The notes under the pieces are model-generated. The model saw only the letters and a list, made by a program, of their open reading frames with translations, did no database searches and was not told the origin of the DNA. The position numbers and the translations under genes are program-made. Below are positions 17,020-25,616 of a stretch of DNA of 64,000 bases, in pieces (the first letter of the stretch is position 1; every line of letters begins with the position of its first letter). The stretch comes from Ectopseudomonas composti (GTDB lineage: Bacteria; Pseudomonadota; Gammaproteobacteria; Pseudomonadales; Pseudomonadaceae): NCBI RefSeq assembly GCF_900115475.1, contig NZ_FOWP01000010.1, positions 62,001 through 126,000 of the forward strand. The letters are read 5' to 3'.

Positions 17020-17044
17020 TATCTTAAATAAATACTTGAAGATA
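17020..17044. promoter_or_regulatory. Candidate LysR operator
   Basis: TATCTT (17020-17025) and AAGATA (17039-17044) form a perfect inverted repeat spaced 13 bases, in the A/T-rich gap between the LysR gene and the SDR gene. This fits a LysR recognition site; not tested. Confidence 0.4.
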
Positions 17045-17130
17045 ATCCAAATGATTAACCGCTAATCAAAGAGCAATAAAAACACGATAGTCACTCCACC
17101 GAATGTCTCGGCAATCAAACGGAGTGAACC

Positions 17131-17895
17131 ATGAGCAACGTAATCTCTTCCCACCCCCTTCCTCTGGCCAGCAAAACGGCTCTCGTAACAGGCGGCTCTC
17201 GCTCCATCGGCGCAGCTATCGCCAAACGCCTGGCCGCCGACGGCGCCCAGGTGGCCTTCACCTACAATGGCTCGCCCCAACAGGCCAAAGAAACTGCAGC
17301 GGCCATCGAGTCGGCAGGCGGTCGCGTGCTGGCGATCCAGGCCGACGCAGCCGATCCCGAGGCCGTGCGTACCGCCGTCGCGCAGACGGTAGAAGCGTTC
17401 GGCGGCCTCGACATTCTGGTGAATAACGCCGGTATCGGCGTGTTCAGTCAGTTCGAAGAAACCAGCTTCGAGGATTATCAGAAGATGCTCGCGGTCAACG
17501 TGACCGGTGTGTTCGTCGCCACCCAGGAAGCGGTAAGGCATATGCAGGCAGGCGGCCGCGTCATCCACATAGCCAGCTCGGTCACCAAGTACGCCGGTGT
17601 GCCCGGACTTGCCGCATACAGCCTGACCAAAGGCGCCGTCGCCGGTTTCAACCGCAGCCTGGCACATGATCTGGGACCACGCGGGATCACGGTCAACAGC
17701 ATCCACCCAGGGCCAGTGAACACCGACATGAACCCGGCCGATAGCGAGGTTGCCCAGCTCCTGACACCTCGCATGGCAGTGGGTCGCTATGGAGAGCCAC
17801 ACGAAATTGCCAGCCTCGTGGCATTCATTGCCAGCCCGCAAGCCTCGTTTATCACCGGTGCGGACATCCTCGCTGACGGCGGGTTGACCTCCTGA
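17131..17895 (+). CDS. Short-chain dehydrogenase/reductase (SDR)
   Basis: A 254-residue classical SDR with the cofactor motif TGGSRSIG (20-27), structural NNAG (98-101), and catalytic Ser149/150 with Tyr163-x3-Lys167 (YSLTK). The C-terminal SFITGADILADGG is typical. The RxxG..TYN pattern after the first strand suggests NADP(H). It resembles 3-oxoacyl-ACP-reductase-like enzymes but the substrate is unknown. GGAG precedes the ATG. First gene of a three-gene cluster with a reductase-like protein and an efflux-type transporter. Confidence 0.85.
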   Translation: MSNVISSHPLPLASKTALVTGGSRSIGAAIAKRLAADGAQVAFTYNGSPQQAKETAAAIESAGGRVLAIQADAADPEAVRTAVAQTVEAFGGLDILVNNAGIGVFSQFEETSFEDYQKMLAVNVTGVFVATQEAVRHMQAGGRVIHIASSVTKYAGVPGLAAYSLTKGAVAGFNRSLAHDLGPRGITVNSIHPGPVNTDMNPADSEVAQLLTPRMAVGRYGEPHEIASLVAFIASPQASFITGADILADGGLTS

Positions 17896-17902
17896 GTACG
17901 CC

Positions 17903-17932
17903 GGGGCAGGTCAGTCAGCCTGCCCCATGGTT
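17903..17932 (+). terminator. Hairpin after SDR gene
   Basis: GGGGCAGG pairs with CCTGCCCC around an eight-base loop and is followed closely by TTTT. It may attenuate read-through into the next two genes. Confidence 0.4.
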
Positions 17933-17964
17933 TTCCGCCACCTCAGGTCTCAAGGAGTCCCAGC

Positions 17965-18576
17965 ATGAGCAAGTTGCTCTCCATCGGCATCATCGGTGCC
18001 GGTCATATCGGCGCGGCCTTTGCTCGCGCTCTGGCGCGTCGGAACATTCCGGCAATCCTCGCCAACAGCCGCGGGCCAGAGAGCCTGCAAGCCCTGGTAC
18101 AATCCATCGGCCCAAGCATCCGTGCCGGCACCCGCGAGCAGGCGGCAGCGCAGTCCATCGTGCTGGTCGCGGTGAACTGGTCGAAGCTGCCAGCCGCGCT
18201 GTCCGGGCTTGCCGACTTCGCCGGGCGTGTCGTCATCGACAGCAACAACCCGATCGAAGCGCCGCTGTTCAATCCCATCGATCTGCATGGCCGCACCTCA
18301 AGCGAGGTGTTTGCCGACCTGGTACCGGGCGCCCATGTAGTGAAGGCGTTCAATCATCTGCACCCCACACTGCTCATCGCCGATCCCGCCGAGCGCGGCG
18401 GCCGGCGTGTGCTGTTCCTGGCAGGTGATGACAACCGCGCGAAAAGCCAGGTCAGCGCACTGATCGATGAACTGGGCTTCGCTGCTATCGACCTTGGCGC
18501 GCTGACCGAAGGTGGGCGCCTGACGCAATTCCCCGGTGGATCGTTGCCCTCGCTCGAACTGGTGCAGTTCGGCTGA
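17965..18576 (+). CDS. NADP-binding reductase of the F420-oxidoreductase-like family
   Basis: A 203-residue protein with an N-terminal Rossmann motif, IGIIGAGHIGAAFARALARRNIPAILANSRGPESL, and the family segments VVIDSNNPIE and VVKAFNHLHP. These mark the F420-dependent NADP reductase-like group (COG2085). Pseudomonads lack F420, so NADPH is the likely cofactor. The start is preceded by AAGGAG. It is co-directional with the flanking SDR and MFS genes and probably shares their regulation. The substrate is unknown. Confidence 0.75.
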   Translation: MSKLLSIGIIGAGHIGAAFARALARRNIPAILANSRGPESLQALVQSIGPSIRAGTREQAAAQSIVLVAVNWSKLPAALSGLADFAGRVVIDSNNPIEAPLFNPIDLHGRTSSEVFADLVPGAHVVKAFNHLHPTLLIADPAERGGRRVLFLAGDDNRAKSQVSALIDELGFAAIDLGALTEGGRLTQFPGGSLPSLELVQFG

Positions 18577-18593
18577 GCTACCGGGAGACAAAA

Positions 18594-19805
18594 ATGAAGG
18601 ATTCCATCATGCCCCATACCGATTCATCTGCTGCTGACACCCGATCCATGTCTGCTGCGTGGTGGGCCGTCATCTCTCTTGCCCTGGGCGCCTTCGGCCT
18701 GGTCACGGCGGAATTCCTGCCGATCAGCCTGCTGACGCCGATGGCCGCCGACCTGGGCGTATCCAACGGTGCGGTGGGCCAGGCCATCACCGCCACCGCC
18801 GTGGTCGCTGCATTCGCCGGGCCGCTGGTGGTGCTGTTCTCGGGCCGCCTGGATCGGCAGAAGATCGTCTGGGGGTTGATGGGCATGCTGGTGTTCTCCT
18901 GCATCCTTTCGGCCTATGCCTCAAACATCACGGTGTTGCTGATCGCGCGCGGGCTGCTGGGCTTCGCCCTCGGCAGCTTCTGGGCCATGATGGCAGCGCT
19001 TGCCCTGCGCCTGGTGCCCCCGGACAAGGTGCCGCGTGCCATTTCGATAATCATGATGGGCATTTCGCTCGCAACCATCTTCGCTGCCCCGCTGGGTGCC
19101 TATCTGGGAGAACTGTGGGGCTGGCAGGCAACTTTCCTGGCCGCGTCCGGTATTGGCGTGGTGGCGCTGGTGATTCAGATGCTGACCCTGCCCAAACTGC
19201 CGGCCACAGCAGCGCCAGGCCTGGCCTCCTTCAAGACAGCGTTGACGCGGCGTGCGGTCGTCGTCGGCATCTGCACTGGGCTTCTGGTCATTTCCGGGCA
19301 CTTCGCCGCTCTGACCTTCATTCGCCCCTTCCTCGAAGAGGTTCCCCGCCTGGATGTCGAGACCGTCTCGCTTGCCTTGCTGGCCTTCGGTGTCAGCGGT
19401 TTTTTCGGCAACCTTGCCGGCGGCGCCGTCGCCGCGCGCAGTCCAGCCTGGGCAGTCAGCAGTTGCTCGTTCCTGATCGCTGCCGTTGCACTCACGCTGA
19501 TCCTGTCCGGCACACAAGCTGACGTTGCCTTCGTCGCGATTGCGCTATGGGGCTTCGCCTTCGGCGCATTCCCGGTATCGATCTCGATCTGGAACGCGCG
19601 CGCCGCCGCCGATCACGCGGAAAGCGCTGGCGCCCTGCTCTCATCGACCTTCCAGGTCGCCATTGCCGCAGGTGCGGTTCTAGGGGGACTGATCATCGAC
19701 AGCCTCGACTCGCAAGCTGTGATTGCCTATGCCGCGACAGCAGCCTTCGCGGGCGCTGCCCTGATGTTCATTCGGGGGCGCGCGATCGAACGCCAGCGTG
19801 GCTGA
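18594..19805 (+). CDS. MFS efflux transporter (DHA1 group)
   Basis: A 403-residue inner-membrane carrier with 12 predicted helices. The first helix FGLVTAEFLPISLLTPMAADLGVS and the loop 2-3 signature FSGRLDRQK are typical of the DHA1 drug/sugar efflux group (PbuE, NepI and AraJ-like). The GGGAGA ribosome site sits 17 bases after the upstream stop. As last gene of the LysR-controlled cluster it may export a substrate or product of the two reductases, but the ligand cannot be read from the sequence. Confidence 0.85.
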   Translation: MKDSIMPHTDSSAADTRSMSAAWWAVISLALGAFGLVTAEFLPISLLTPMAADLGVSNGAVGQAITATAVVAAFAGPLVVLFSGRLDRQKIVWGLMGMLVFSCILSAYASNITVLLIARGLLGFALGSFWAMMAALALRLVPPDKVPRAISIIMMGISLATIFAAPLGAYLGELWGWQATFLAASGIGVVALVIQMLTLPKLPATAAPGLASFKTALTRRAVVVGICTGLLVISGHFAALTFIRPFLEEVPRLDVETVSLALLAFGVSGFFGNLAGGAVAARSPAWAVSSCSFLIAAVALTLILSGTQADVAFVAIALWGFAFGAFPVSISIWNARAAADHAESAGALLSSTFQVAIAAGAVLGGLIIDSLDSQAVIAYAATAAFAGAALMFIRGRAIERQRG

Positions 19806-19969
19806 GCCCGTACTCGCGCAGCGTTGAAGACATCGTTCACCTACGCTCAACGGAGCAAAGCCGTCAGTCGTTCGAGAATGCCGGCCTCCTCCATCCGGGC
19901 AGCGAATCCCGTACAATCGCGGCCCTCTTCACGCTGCCGGATCACCACCGGCCAACCAGGACACTGCCC

Positions 19970-21583
19970 ATGCTTCGCCTGACCGAACTGAAACTGCCCC
20001 TCGACCACCCCGAGGAAGCGCTGCGCCCGGCCATCGTCCAGCGCCTGGGCATCGCCGACAGCGACCTGCTGGCCTTCAGCGTGTTTAAGCGCAGCTACGA
20101 TGCGCGCAAGAAGTTCGGCGACATGCCGTTCATCTATACGATCGATTGCGAGGTAAAGGACGAAGCGGCGCTGCTCGCTCGCCTGAACGGTGACAAGCAT
20201 ATCGGCCCGTCACCGGACATCACCTACAAGCCAGTCGGCAAGGCCCAAACGCCGTTGGACGAACGCCCCATCGTCGTCGGTTTCGGCCCTTGCGGCATCT
20301 TCGCCGCATTGATCCTGGCCCAGGCTGGCCTGCGCCCCATCGTGCTGGAACGCGGCAAGGAAGTGCGCCAGCGCACCAAGGACACTTGGGGCCTGTGGCG
20401 CAAGAACGTGCTCGACCCCACGTCCAACGTACAGTTCGGCGAAGGCGGCGCCGGCACCTTCTCCGACGGCAAGCTGTACAGCCAGATCAAGGACCCCAAC
20501 CATTACGGACGCAAGGTGCTGGAAGAGTTCGTCAAGGCCGGTGCGCCGGACGAAATTCTCTACGTCAGCAAGCCGCATATCGGCACCTTCCGCCTGACCG
20601 GCGTGGTCGCCACCATGCGCGAAGAGATCAAGGCCCTGGGCGGCGAAGTGCGCTTCCAGGAACGCGTCAGCGACCTGCTGATCGAAGACGGCCAACTCAC
20701 CGGCGTGGTGCTGGAGAACGGCGAACAGCTGCTCAGCCACCATGTGGTGCTGGCCCTCGGTCACAGTTCGCGGGACACCTTCCGCATGCTGCATACCCGT
20801 GGCGTGTACCTGGAAGCCAAGCCCTTCTCGGTCGGTTTCCGCATCGAACACCCGCAATCGCTGATCGACCGCGCGCGCCTGGGCAAGTACGCCGGCCACC
20901 CAAAACTCGGCGCTGCCGACTACAAACTGGTACACCACGCCAGCAACGGCCGCTCGGTCTACAGCTTCTGCATGTGCCCAGGCGGCACCGTGGTCGCGGC
21001 CACTTCTGAACCAGAGCGCGTGGTGACCAATGGCATGAGCCAGTACTCGCGTAACGAGCGCAATGCCAACGCCGGCATCGTCGTCGGCATCACCCCCGAG
21101 CAGGACTATCCGGGCGGCCCATTGGCCGGCGTGGAACTGCAGGAGCGCCTGGAGTCGCATGCCTACGTGCTCGGCGGGCGTAACTACGAAGCACCTGGGC
21201 AACTGGTCGGTGACTTCATCAAGGGCACCCCATCCACCGCTCTGGGCGAGGTGCAGCCATCCTACAAGCCGGGGGTGAAGTTGGGTGATCTGGCGCCGTC
21301 GCTGCCGGACTTTGCCATCGAAGCCATCCGCGAGGCGCTGCCGGCCTTCGGCAAGCAGATCAAGGGGTTCGACCTGGCCGACGCAGTACTGACCGGCATC
21401 GAGACGCGCACCTCCTCACCGGTACGCATCACCCGTGGTGACGACCTGCAGAGCCTCAATCTCAAAGGCCTGTACCCGGCGGGTGAAGGCGCAGGCTACG
21501 CTGGCGGCATTCTCTCTGCTGGCGTCGACGGAGTTCGCGTGGCAGAGGCTGTGGCGAAGAATATGCTGGGGTTGAATCGCTAA
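19970..21583 (+). CDS. FAD-dependent oxidoreductase (COG2509 family)
   Basis: A 537-residue flavoprotein. The N-terminal ~95 residues form a domain seen only in this family (LRLTELKLPLDHPEEAL...VFKRSYDARKK). An FAD/NAD dinucleotide fold follows (IVVGFGPCGIFAALILAQAG, about 99-118, then ERGKEV) and the C-terminal closing motif GLYPAGEGAGYAGGILSAGVDG (~502-523). The family is widespread but uncharacterised; a role in redox maintenance or tRNA modification has been guessed only. The ATG at 19970 starts the conserved domain; longer frames upstream look non-coding. Its last four bases overlap the convergent membrane gene. Confidence 0.85.
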   Translation: MLRLTELKLPLDHPEEALRPAIVQRLGIADSDLLAFSVFKRSYDARKKFGDMPFIYTIDCEVKDEAALLARLNGDKHIGPSPDITYKPVGKAQTPLDERPIVVGFGPCGIFAALILAQAGLRPIVLERGKEVRQRTKDTWGLWRKNVLDPTSNVQFGEGGAGTFSDGKLYSQIKDPNHYGRKVLEEFVKAGAPDEILYVSKPHIGTFRLTGVVATMREEIKALGGEVRFQERVSDLLIEDGQLTGVVLENGEQLLSHHVVLALGHSSRDTFRMLHTRGVYLEAKPFSVGFRIEHPQSLIDRARLGKYAGHPKLGAADYKLVHHASNGRSVYSFCMCPGGTVVAATSEPERVVTNGMSQYSRNERNANAGIVVGITPEQDYPGGPLAGVELQERLESHAYVLGGRNYEAPGQLVGDFIKGTPSTALGEVQPSYKPGVKLGDLAPSLPDFAIEAIREALPAFGKQIKGFDLADAVLTGIETRTSSPVRITRGDDLQSLNLKGLYPAGEGAGYAGGILSAGVDGVRVAEAVAKNMLGLNR

Positions 21584-22014
21584 GCAGCGCTGCCCGGCCG
21601 GACGTCATCGACTAGACCCGGCCCTCTGAAGCGAAGCAACAACACCAGTAGCGGCATCGTCAACACCAACGTACCGACCCCGACCACCAGCAGGCTGCGA
21701 TACGGCATGCTGGCGAAGGTATTGGCCCAGAATGCCGTCCAGAACAGCAGGCAGATGCCAAAACCGATCAGACCGCTACGCCGGCTACGGCAACTGAGCA
21801 GCCAGGCAGCGTTGCCCAGCGCAAGAGCGCCGAAGAGATACAACGAGTGGTTTAGCTGCAGGCCATAACTGATATCGCGGCGAACGCTGCCGAACATCCG
21901 TCGATAGGCCTCGAAAGCGCTGTGGTAAAGCACAAACGCCAGCAGAATCTGCACGCCGGCCAGCAAAGCCATGGCCAGCAGTCGCTGGATTATTGCCTGG
22001 CCCGCAGGCAGCAC
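21580..22014 (-). CDS. Hypothetical membrane protein
   Basis: A 144-residue protein with four predicted helices (about 10-30, 58-75, 82-100 and 105-128) and a short charged C-terminus. No family recognised. The GTG at 22014 overlaps the preceding GNAT gene by 25 bases; an ATG at 21972 would shorten it by 14 residues but keep all helices. Neither has a strong ribosome site, so the start is uncertain. It overlaps the end of the convergent FAD oxidoreductase by four bases. Confidence 0.6.
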   Translation of the reverse strand: MLPAGQAIIQRLLAMALLAGVQILLAFVLYHSAFEAYRRMFGSVRRDISYGLQLNHSLYLFGALALGNAAWLLSCRSRRSGLIGFGICLLFWTAFWANTFASMPYRSLLVVGVGTLVLTMPLLVLLLRFRGPGLVDDVRPGSAA

Positions 22015-22502
22015 AGCGTCGAACGCCCTGAGCCATTGGGGCGCCGGGCTGGATCGGCATAAGTCAGCAGCTCGGCGAAACCGGCCTTGCGCATCATGCC
22101 TGCCGACGCAGCGTTCTCTTCATGGCGATCGATATAGATGTCGTACACGCCCAGGCGCCAGAAGTCCTGCACCGCCTCGTCCAGCAGGCGAGCCCCCAGC
22201 CCGCGCCCCGCGCAGTCGCGGTGCACCACGGCCTCACAGATGTAGCCATGCTGGTGCCTGGCGCGTGCAACCGGTTGGTGGGCAGCGAAATGTTTGGTCA
22301 GGCGATAGCTGACGAACCCCTGCTGGGTTCCATTCTCCTCGGCCACGACCGCCAGGGTCGTACCTGCGGCTATCCCGTTCAGGTGCTCGCGCACCTCGGC
22401 TTCAGGCAGATGATTCCAGGGGTTGGGGCCGTGTTCGAGAATCAGCGCGCAAAGCGCTTCGATATCCTCATCACGGGCCTGGCGAATGACCAGCTGACTC
22501 AT
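21990..22502 (-). CDS. GNAT-family N-acetyltransferase
   Basis: A 170-residue acetyltransferase. It has the LVIRQARDEDIEALCALI beginning and the acetyl-CoA loop CEAVVHRDCAGRGLGARLLDEAV (R/Q-x-x-G-x-G/A pattern, ~94-116), followed by YDIYIDRHEENAASAGMMRKAGF. The substrate is unknown. The gene overlaps the following membrane-protein gene, suggesting co-transcription. The 176 bases between it and the downstream side of mrpG hold nothing recognisable. Confidence 0.85.
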   Translation of the reverse strand: MSQLVIRQARDEDIEALCALILEHGPNPWNHLPEAEVREHLNGIAAGTTLAVVAEENGTQQGFVSYRLTKHFAAHQPVARARHQHGYICEAVVHRDCAGRGLGARLLDEAVQDFWRLGVYDIYIDRHEENAASAGMMRKAGFAELLTYADPARRPNGSGRSTLCCLRARQ

Positions 22503-22678
22503 TTCCTGACGCTCTCCTCAATCCATGGATGTTGCTTGGCAGTAACGCCGAGAAGGAGCGAAGTGATGGGAGCTGCCACCAGCAACCGCTTCTCGCCTGA
22601 CGAACGAAGGAACAGTCTACCGGGGGGCAGCTACCTGAGGACAGCTACAGTCAGGCTCGAGAAACGCCTGGCAGTGCG

Positions 22679-23017
22679 TCAGTGATCATCTTCCCAGGGC
22701 TGTCCACGGGTTTGCTCGGTCAACTGCACCTTCTGCTGCATCGCTGCCTTGGACAGGATGTGCGCACTGACCGGCGCCGTCAGGAACAGGAACAGGGTGA
22801 TCAGCAGCTCATGCAGACTGAGGCTGCCGGTGTGGTGGGCGAAGAACAGCATCGAGGCGATCAGCGTACCGCCGACCCCCAGCGTCGTGGCCTTGGTCGG
22901 GCCATGCAGACGCGTGAAGAAGTCCGGCAGGCGATACAGCCCGATGGCACCGACCAGGGCGAACAGACTGCCCAGAATCAGGCAGGCGCAAATCAACAGT
23001 TCCAGCCAGAACGGCAT
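22679..23017 (-). CDS. mrpG: Mrp/Pha antiporter subunit G (operon 1)
   Basis: A 112-residue membrane protein with three helices and the MrpG signature GLYRLPDFFTRLHGPTKATTLGVGG. Part of the hetero-oligomeric Mrp cation/proton antiporter in the inner membrane. Two in-frame ATGs occur (23023 and 23017). The second is better spaced from AGGGGG and gives the usual MPFWLEL start. It follows mrpF by 12 bases and is the last gene of the operon. Confidence 0.9.
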   Translation of the reverse strand: MPFWLELLICACLILGSLFALVGAIGLYRLPDFFTRLHGPTKATTLGVGGTLIASMLFFAHHTGSLSLHELLITLFLFLTAPVSAHILSKAAMQQKVQLTEQTRGQPWEDDH

Positions 23018-23029
23018 GGTCATTCCCCC

Positions 23030-23299
23030 TTAATCGATGATGTCGCCGTGCAGCAGGTGCTTACCTACCGCGACCGTGCCGACGAAACCCATCACCGCGA
23101 TCAGCAGCGCGGCTTCGAAGAACAGATCCGATGCCAGCCAGATGCCGAACAATACGATCAGCGCCAATGCGTTGATGTACAGGGTATCCAGCGCCAGCAC
23201 GCGGTCGACCATGCTCGGCCCTTCGACCAGACGCGCGACATTGAGCAGCATGGCCAGTGTGATGATGCCCATGCACAGAAAGACTACGTTCTCGAGCAT
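23030..23299 (-). CDS. mrpF: Mrp/Pha antiporter subunit F (operon 1)
   Basis: An 89-residue protein with three helices and the MrpF core RLVEGPSMVDRVLALDTLYINALALIVLFG. The Asp in MVDRVLALD is conserved and thought to matter for ion transport. The start lies inside mrpE (16-base overlap), implying coupled translation. Confidence 0.92.
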   Translation of the reverse strand: MLENVVFLCMGIITLAMLLNVARLVEGPSMVDRVLALDTLYINALALIVLFGIWLASDLFFEAALLIAVMGFVGTVAVGKHLLHGDIID

Positions 23300-23781
23300 T
23301 CGAAAATCTCCAGCAGCGGCGTTTCGTAACGGTTCTTGACCGTGGCGATCAGCTCGTCGTGATCCGGCACGTCGAGCCCGTGCAGCAACAGGGTCTTGTG
23401 GTCGGAGCTGAGCCCCGCGGAAACGGTACCGGGGGTCAGCGAAATGATGCAGGCCAGAGTCGACAGGACGAACTCATCCTCGATCTCGACTGGCACCTCG
23501 ACGAATGCCGGATTGAGCCGTGACTTCGGCCCCAGCACCAGCTTCACCACCTGCAGATTGGCCACCACGATGTCGTAGAACACCTTGCCGATGAACAGCA
23601 GCAGCCCCAAGGGTTTGCGCACCTTCGGCACGGTCAGCAGGAAAGTGCCGCAGAGGTGCACGATTGCCCAGCCCAGGAACAGCCCGAGCAGGATGTGGCC
23701 AAGGTTCAAGGTGTTGACCAGGAGCAACCAGAGCACCGCCAACAGCAACGTCATCCGCGGGTGTGGGAAAAAACGCTTCAT
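23284..23781 (-). CDS. mrpE: Mrp/Pha antiporter subunit E (operon 1)
   Basis: A 165-residue protein with two N-terminal helices and the MrpE cytoplasmic part: VVANLQVVKLVLGPKSRLNPAFVEVPV and SLTPGTVSAGLSSDHKTLLLHGLDV. MrpE helps assembly or stability of the complex. Its ATG overlaps the mrpD stop by four bases. Confidence 0.92.
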   Translation of the reverse strand: MKRFFPHPRMTLLLAVLWLLLVNTLNLGHILLGLFLGWAIVHLCGTFLLTVPKVRKPLGLLLFIGKVFYDIVVANLQVVKLVLGPKSRLNPAFVEVPVEIEDEFVLSTLACIISLTPGTVSAGLSSDHKTLLLHGLDVPDHDELIATVKNRYETPLLEIFECSRT

Positions 23782-25289
23782 GCCGCACCTCCGGTGATGA
23801 TCGACAGGTAGGGTTGCAGATCGAGCAACTGCGCCGCGGCAGCCTCCAGATACGCCATTATCGGAGCGGCAGCGATCATCAGCAGCGGGCTGGCCAGCAA
23901 CAGGCCCAGCGCAGCCAGGAGGCTCACCCGCTCAGCCGGCTCGGCAGTCGAAGGTTTGCCATCTGCCTGCTGACCCAGCCAGAACAGGCTGGTACCGGCG
24001 CGGCTCAGAGCCACCAGCGTCAGCAGACCGCCGATCAGTACCACAGGCCACAGGCTCCAGGCCTGCCAGCCCGGCTCTGCCGCGCGCAGCAGCAGCATCT
24101 TGCCGAGGAACCCGGAGAACGGCGGCAGACCCGCCACGGAAATCGAGGCGAAGAAGAACATGCAACCCAGCACCAGTGGCTGGCGCAGCACGCGCTCCTG
24201 CTGCAGATCACCTCCGGCGCTGTCACGCTGGGCAACCACCAGGCCCGCCAGCAGGAACAGCGCGGCGCTGATCAGCGTGCTGTGCAACATGTAGTAAAGC
24301 GCGGCGCTCAAAGCCGCCGGGCTACCGATGGCGAAACCAGCCATCAGCGTGCCCACCGAGACCAGCACCAGATACGCCAGCAACGCCTGCAACTGACGCG
24401 CACCCAGGGCACCGATCACACCAAAAGCAATGGTCGGCAGTGCCAGCCACCAGAGCAGCTCATGGCCAAGATTGGCCAGCGGCCCAGCCTGCTCGCCGAA
24501 CACCAGGGTGAACACGCGCACGATGGCGTAGAAGCCTACCTTGGTCATGATCGCGAACAGCGCCGCCACCGAAGCAGGCGCCGCGGCGTAGGCACGCGGC
24601 AACCAGAAGCACAGCGGCAGCACGGCGGCCTTGAGACCGAAGACGATCAGCAGCAGATAGGCGGCGGCCTTGAGCAGCGGCGCGTCAGCGACATTGGCGC
24701 TGGCCACGCGCGCAGCCAGGTCCGGCATGTTCAGGGTGCCGGTCAGGCCATACAGCAGGCTGACGCCGATCAGGAAGAATGACGAACCCAGCAGGTTGAG
24801 CACCACGTAATGCACGCCAGCCTTGACCTGGCTGGCGCGGTTGCCATGCAGCAGCAGCGCGTAGGACGAGATCAGCAGTATCTCGAAGAACACGAACAGG
24901 TTGAACAGGTCGGCGGTGAGGAACGCACCGTTGATGCCCAGCAGTTGAAACTGGAACAACGCATGGAAGTTCGGCCCACGCTCGTCCTCGCCACGGCAGG
25001 CGTAGATCAGGGCGAAGCCGGCCAGCACCGAAGTCAGCAGCAGCAGCGCCGCATTGAAGCGGTCGAGCAGCAGCATGATGCCGAACGGCGGCGCCCAGTT
25101 GCCCAGGGCATAAACCTGCAGTTGCCCGGTCCCGGCCAGTTGCACCAGGTACAGACAGACCGGCAGCAACGCCAGGCAACCGACCAGGGAGATACCCCGC
25201 TTGACCTCGCGCGACCAGCTGTGACCGACCAGCAACAGCGCACCGAAGAACATCGGCAGCAGGATGGGGAGGATGATGGCGTGACTCAT
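23778..25289 (-). CDS. mrpD: Mrp/Pha antiporter subunit D (operon 1)
   Basis: A 503-residue membrane protein of about 14 helices homologous to the NuoM/N proton-pumping subunits of complex I. Landmarks are FFEILLISSYALLLHGN with the key Glu in the fifth helix, FGLKAAVLPLCFWLPRAYAAAPASVAALFA with the broken-helix Lys, and GLPPFSGFLGKMLLL near the end. It is one of the two probable ion-translocating subunits. It overlaps mrpC upstream and mrpE downstream by four bases each. Confidence 0.95.
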   Translation of the reverse strand: MSHAIILPILLPMFFGALLLVGHSWSREVKRGISLVGCLALLPVCLYLVQLAGTGQLQVYALGNWAPPFGIMLLLDRFNAALLLLTSVLAGFALIYACRGEDERGPNFHALFQFQLLGINGAFLTADLFNLFVFFEILLISSYALLLHGNRASQVKAGVHYVVLNLLGSSFFLIGVSLLYGLTGTLNMPDLAARVASANVADAPLLKAAAYLLLIVFGLKAAVLPLCFWLPRAYAAAPASVAALFAIMTKVGFYAIVRVFTLVFGEQAGPLANLGHELLWWLALPTIAFGVIGALGARQLQALLAYLVLVSVGTLMAGFAIGSPAALSAALYYMLHSTLISAALFLLAGLVVAQRDSAGGDLQQERVLRQPLVLGCMFFFASISVAGLPPFSGFLGKMLLLRAAEPGWQAWSLWPVVLIGGLLTLVALSRAGTSLFWLGQQADGKPSTAEPAERVSLLAALGLLLASPLLMIAAAPIMAYLEAAAAQLLDLQPYLSIITGGAA

Positions 25290-25615
25290 GCGCGCGGCTC
25301 CTCGCCATCGACGTGATCGGTTTTCAGCTCACCCATGCCACGTAGCGCCAGCACCACCACGAACGCTGTCATGGCAAAGCCAATGACGATCGCAGTCAGC
25401 ACCAGAGCCTGCGGCAGTGGGTCACCGTACTCGGCGCTCTTGCCGATCACGGCCGGCACGCCTGTACCGAGGCGGCCCATGGAGAAGATGAACAGGTTGA
25501 CCGCGTAGGAGATCAGGGTCAGCCCCATCACCACCGGAAAAATACGCGCCCGCAGCAACAGGTAGACGCCGCTGGCGGTCAGTACCCCAAGGGTGATTGC
25601 GAATACAGCCTCCAT
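25286..25615 (-). CDS. mrpC: Mrp/Pha antiporter subunit C (operon 1)
   Basis: A 109-residue protein with three helices homologous to NuoK. The family signature LPQALVLTAIVIGFAMTAFVVVLALR lies at about 70-95. The ATG at 25615 comes one base after the mrpA stop, with a GGAGG site inside the end of mrpA; a longer frame upstream lies within mrpA and is rejected. Ends in an ATGA overlap with mrpD. Confidence 0.93.
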   Translation of the reverse strand: MEAVFAITLGVLTASGVYLLLRARIFPVVMGLTLISYAVNLFIFSMGRLGTGVPAVIGKSAEYGDPLPQALVLTAIVIGFAMTAFVVVLALRGMGELKTDHVDGEEPRA

Positions 25616-25616
25616 A

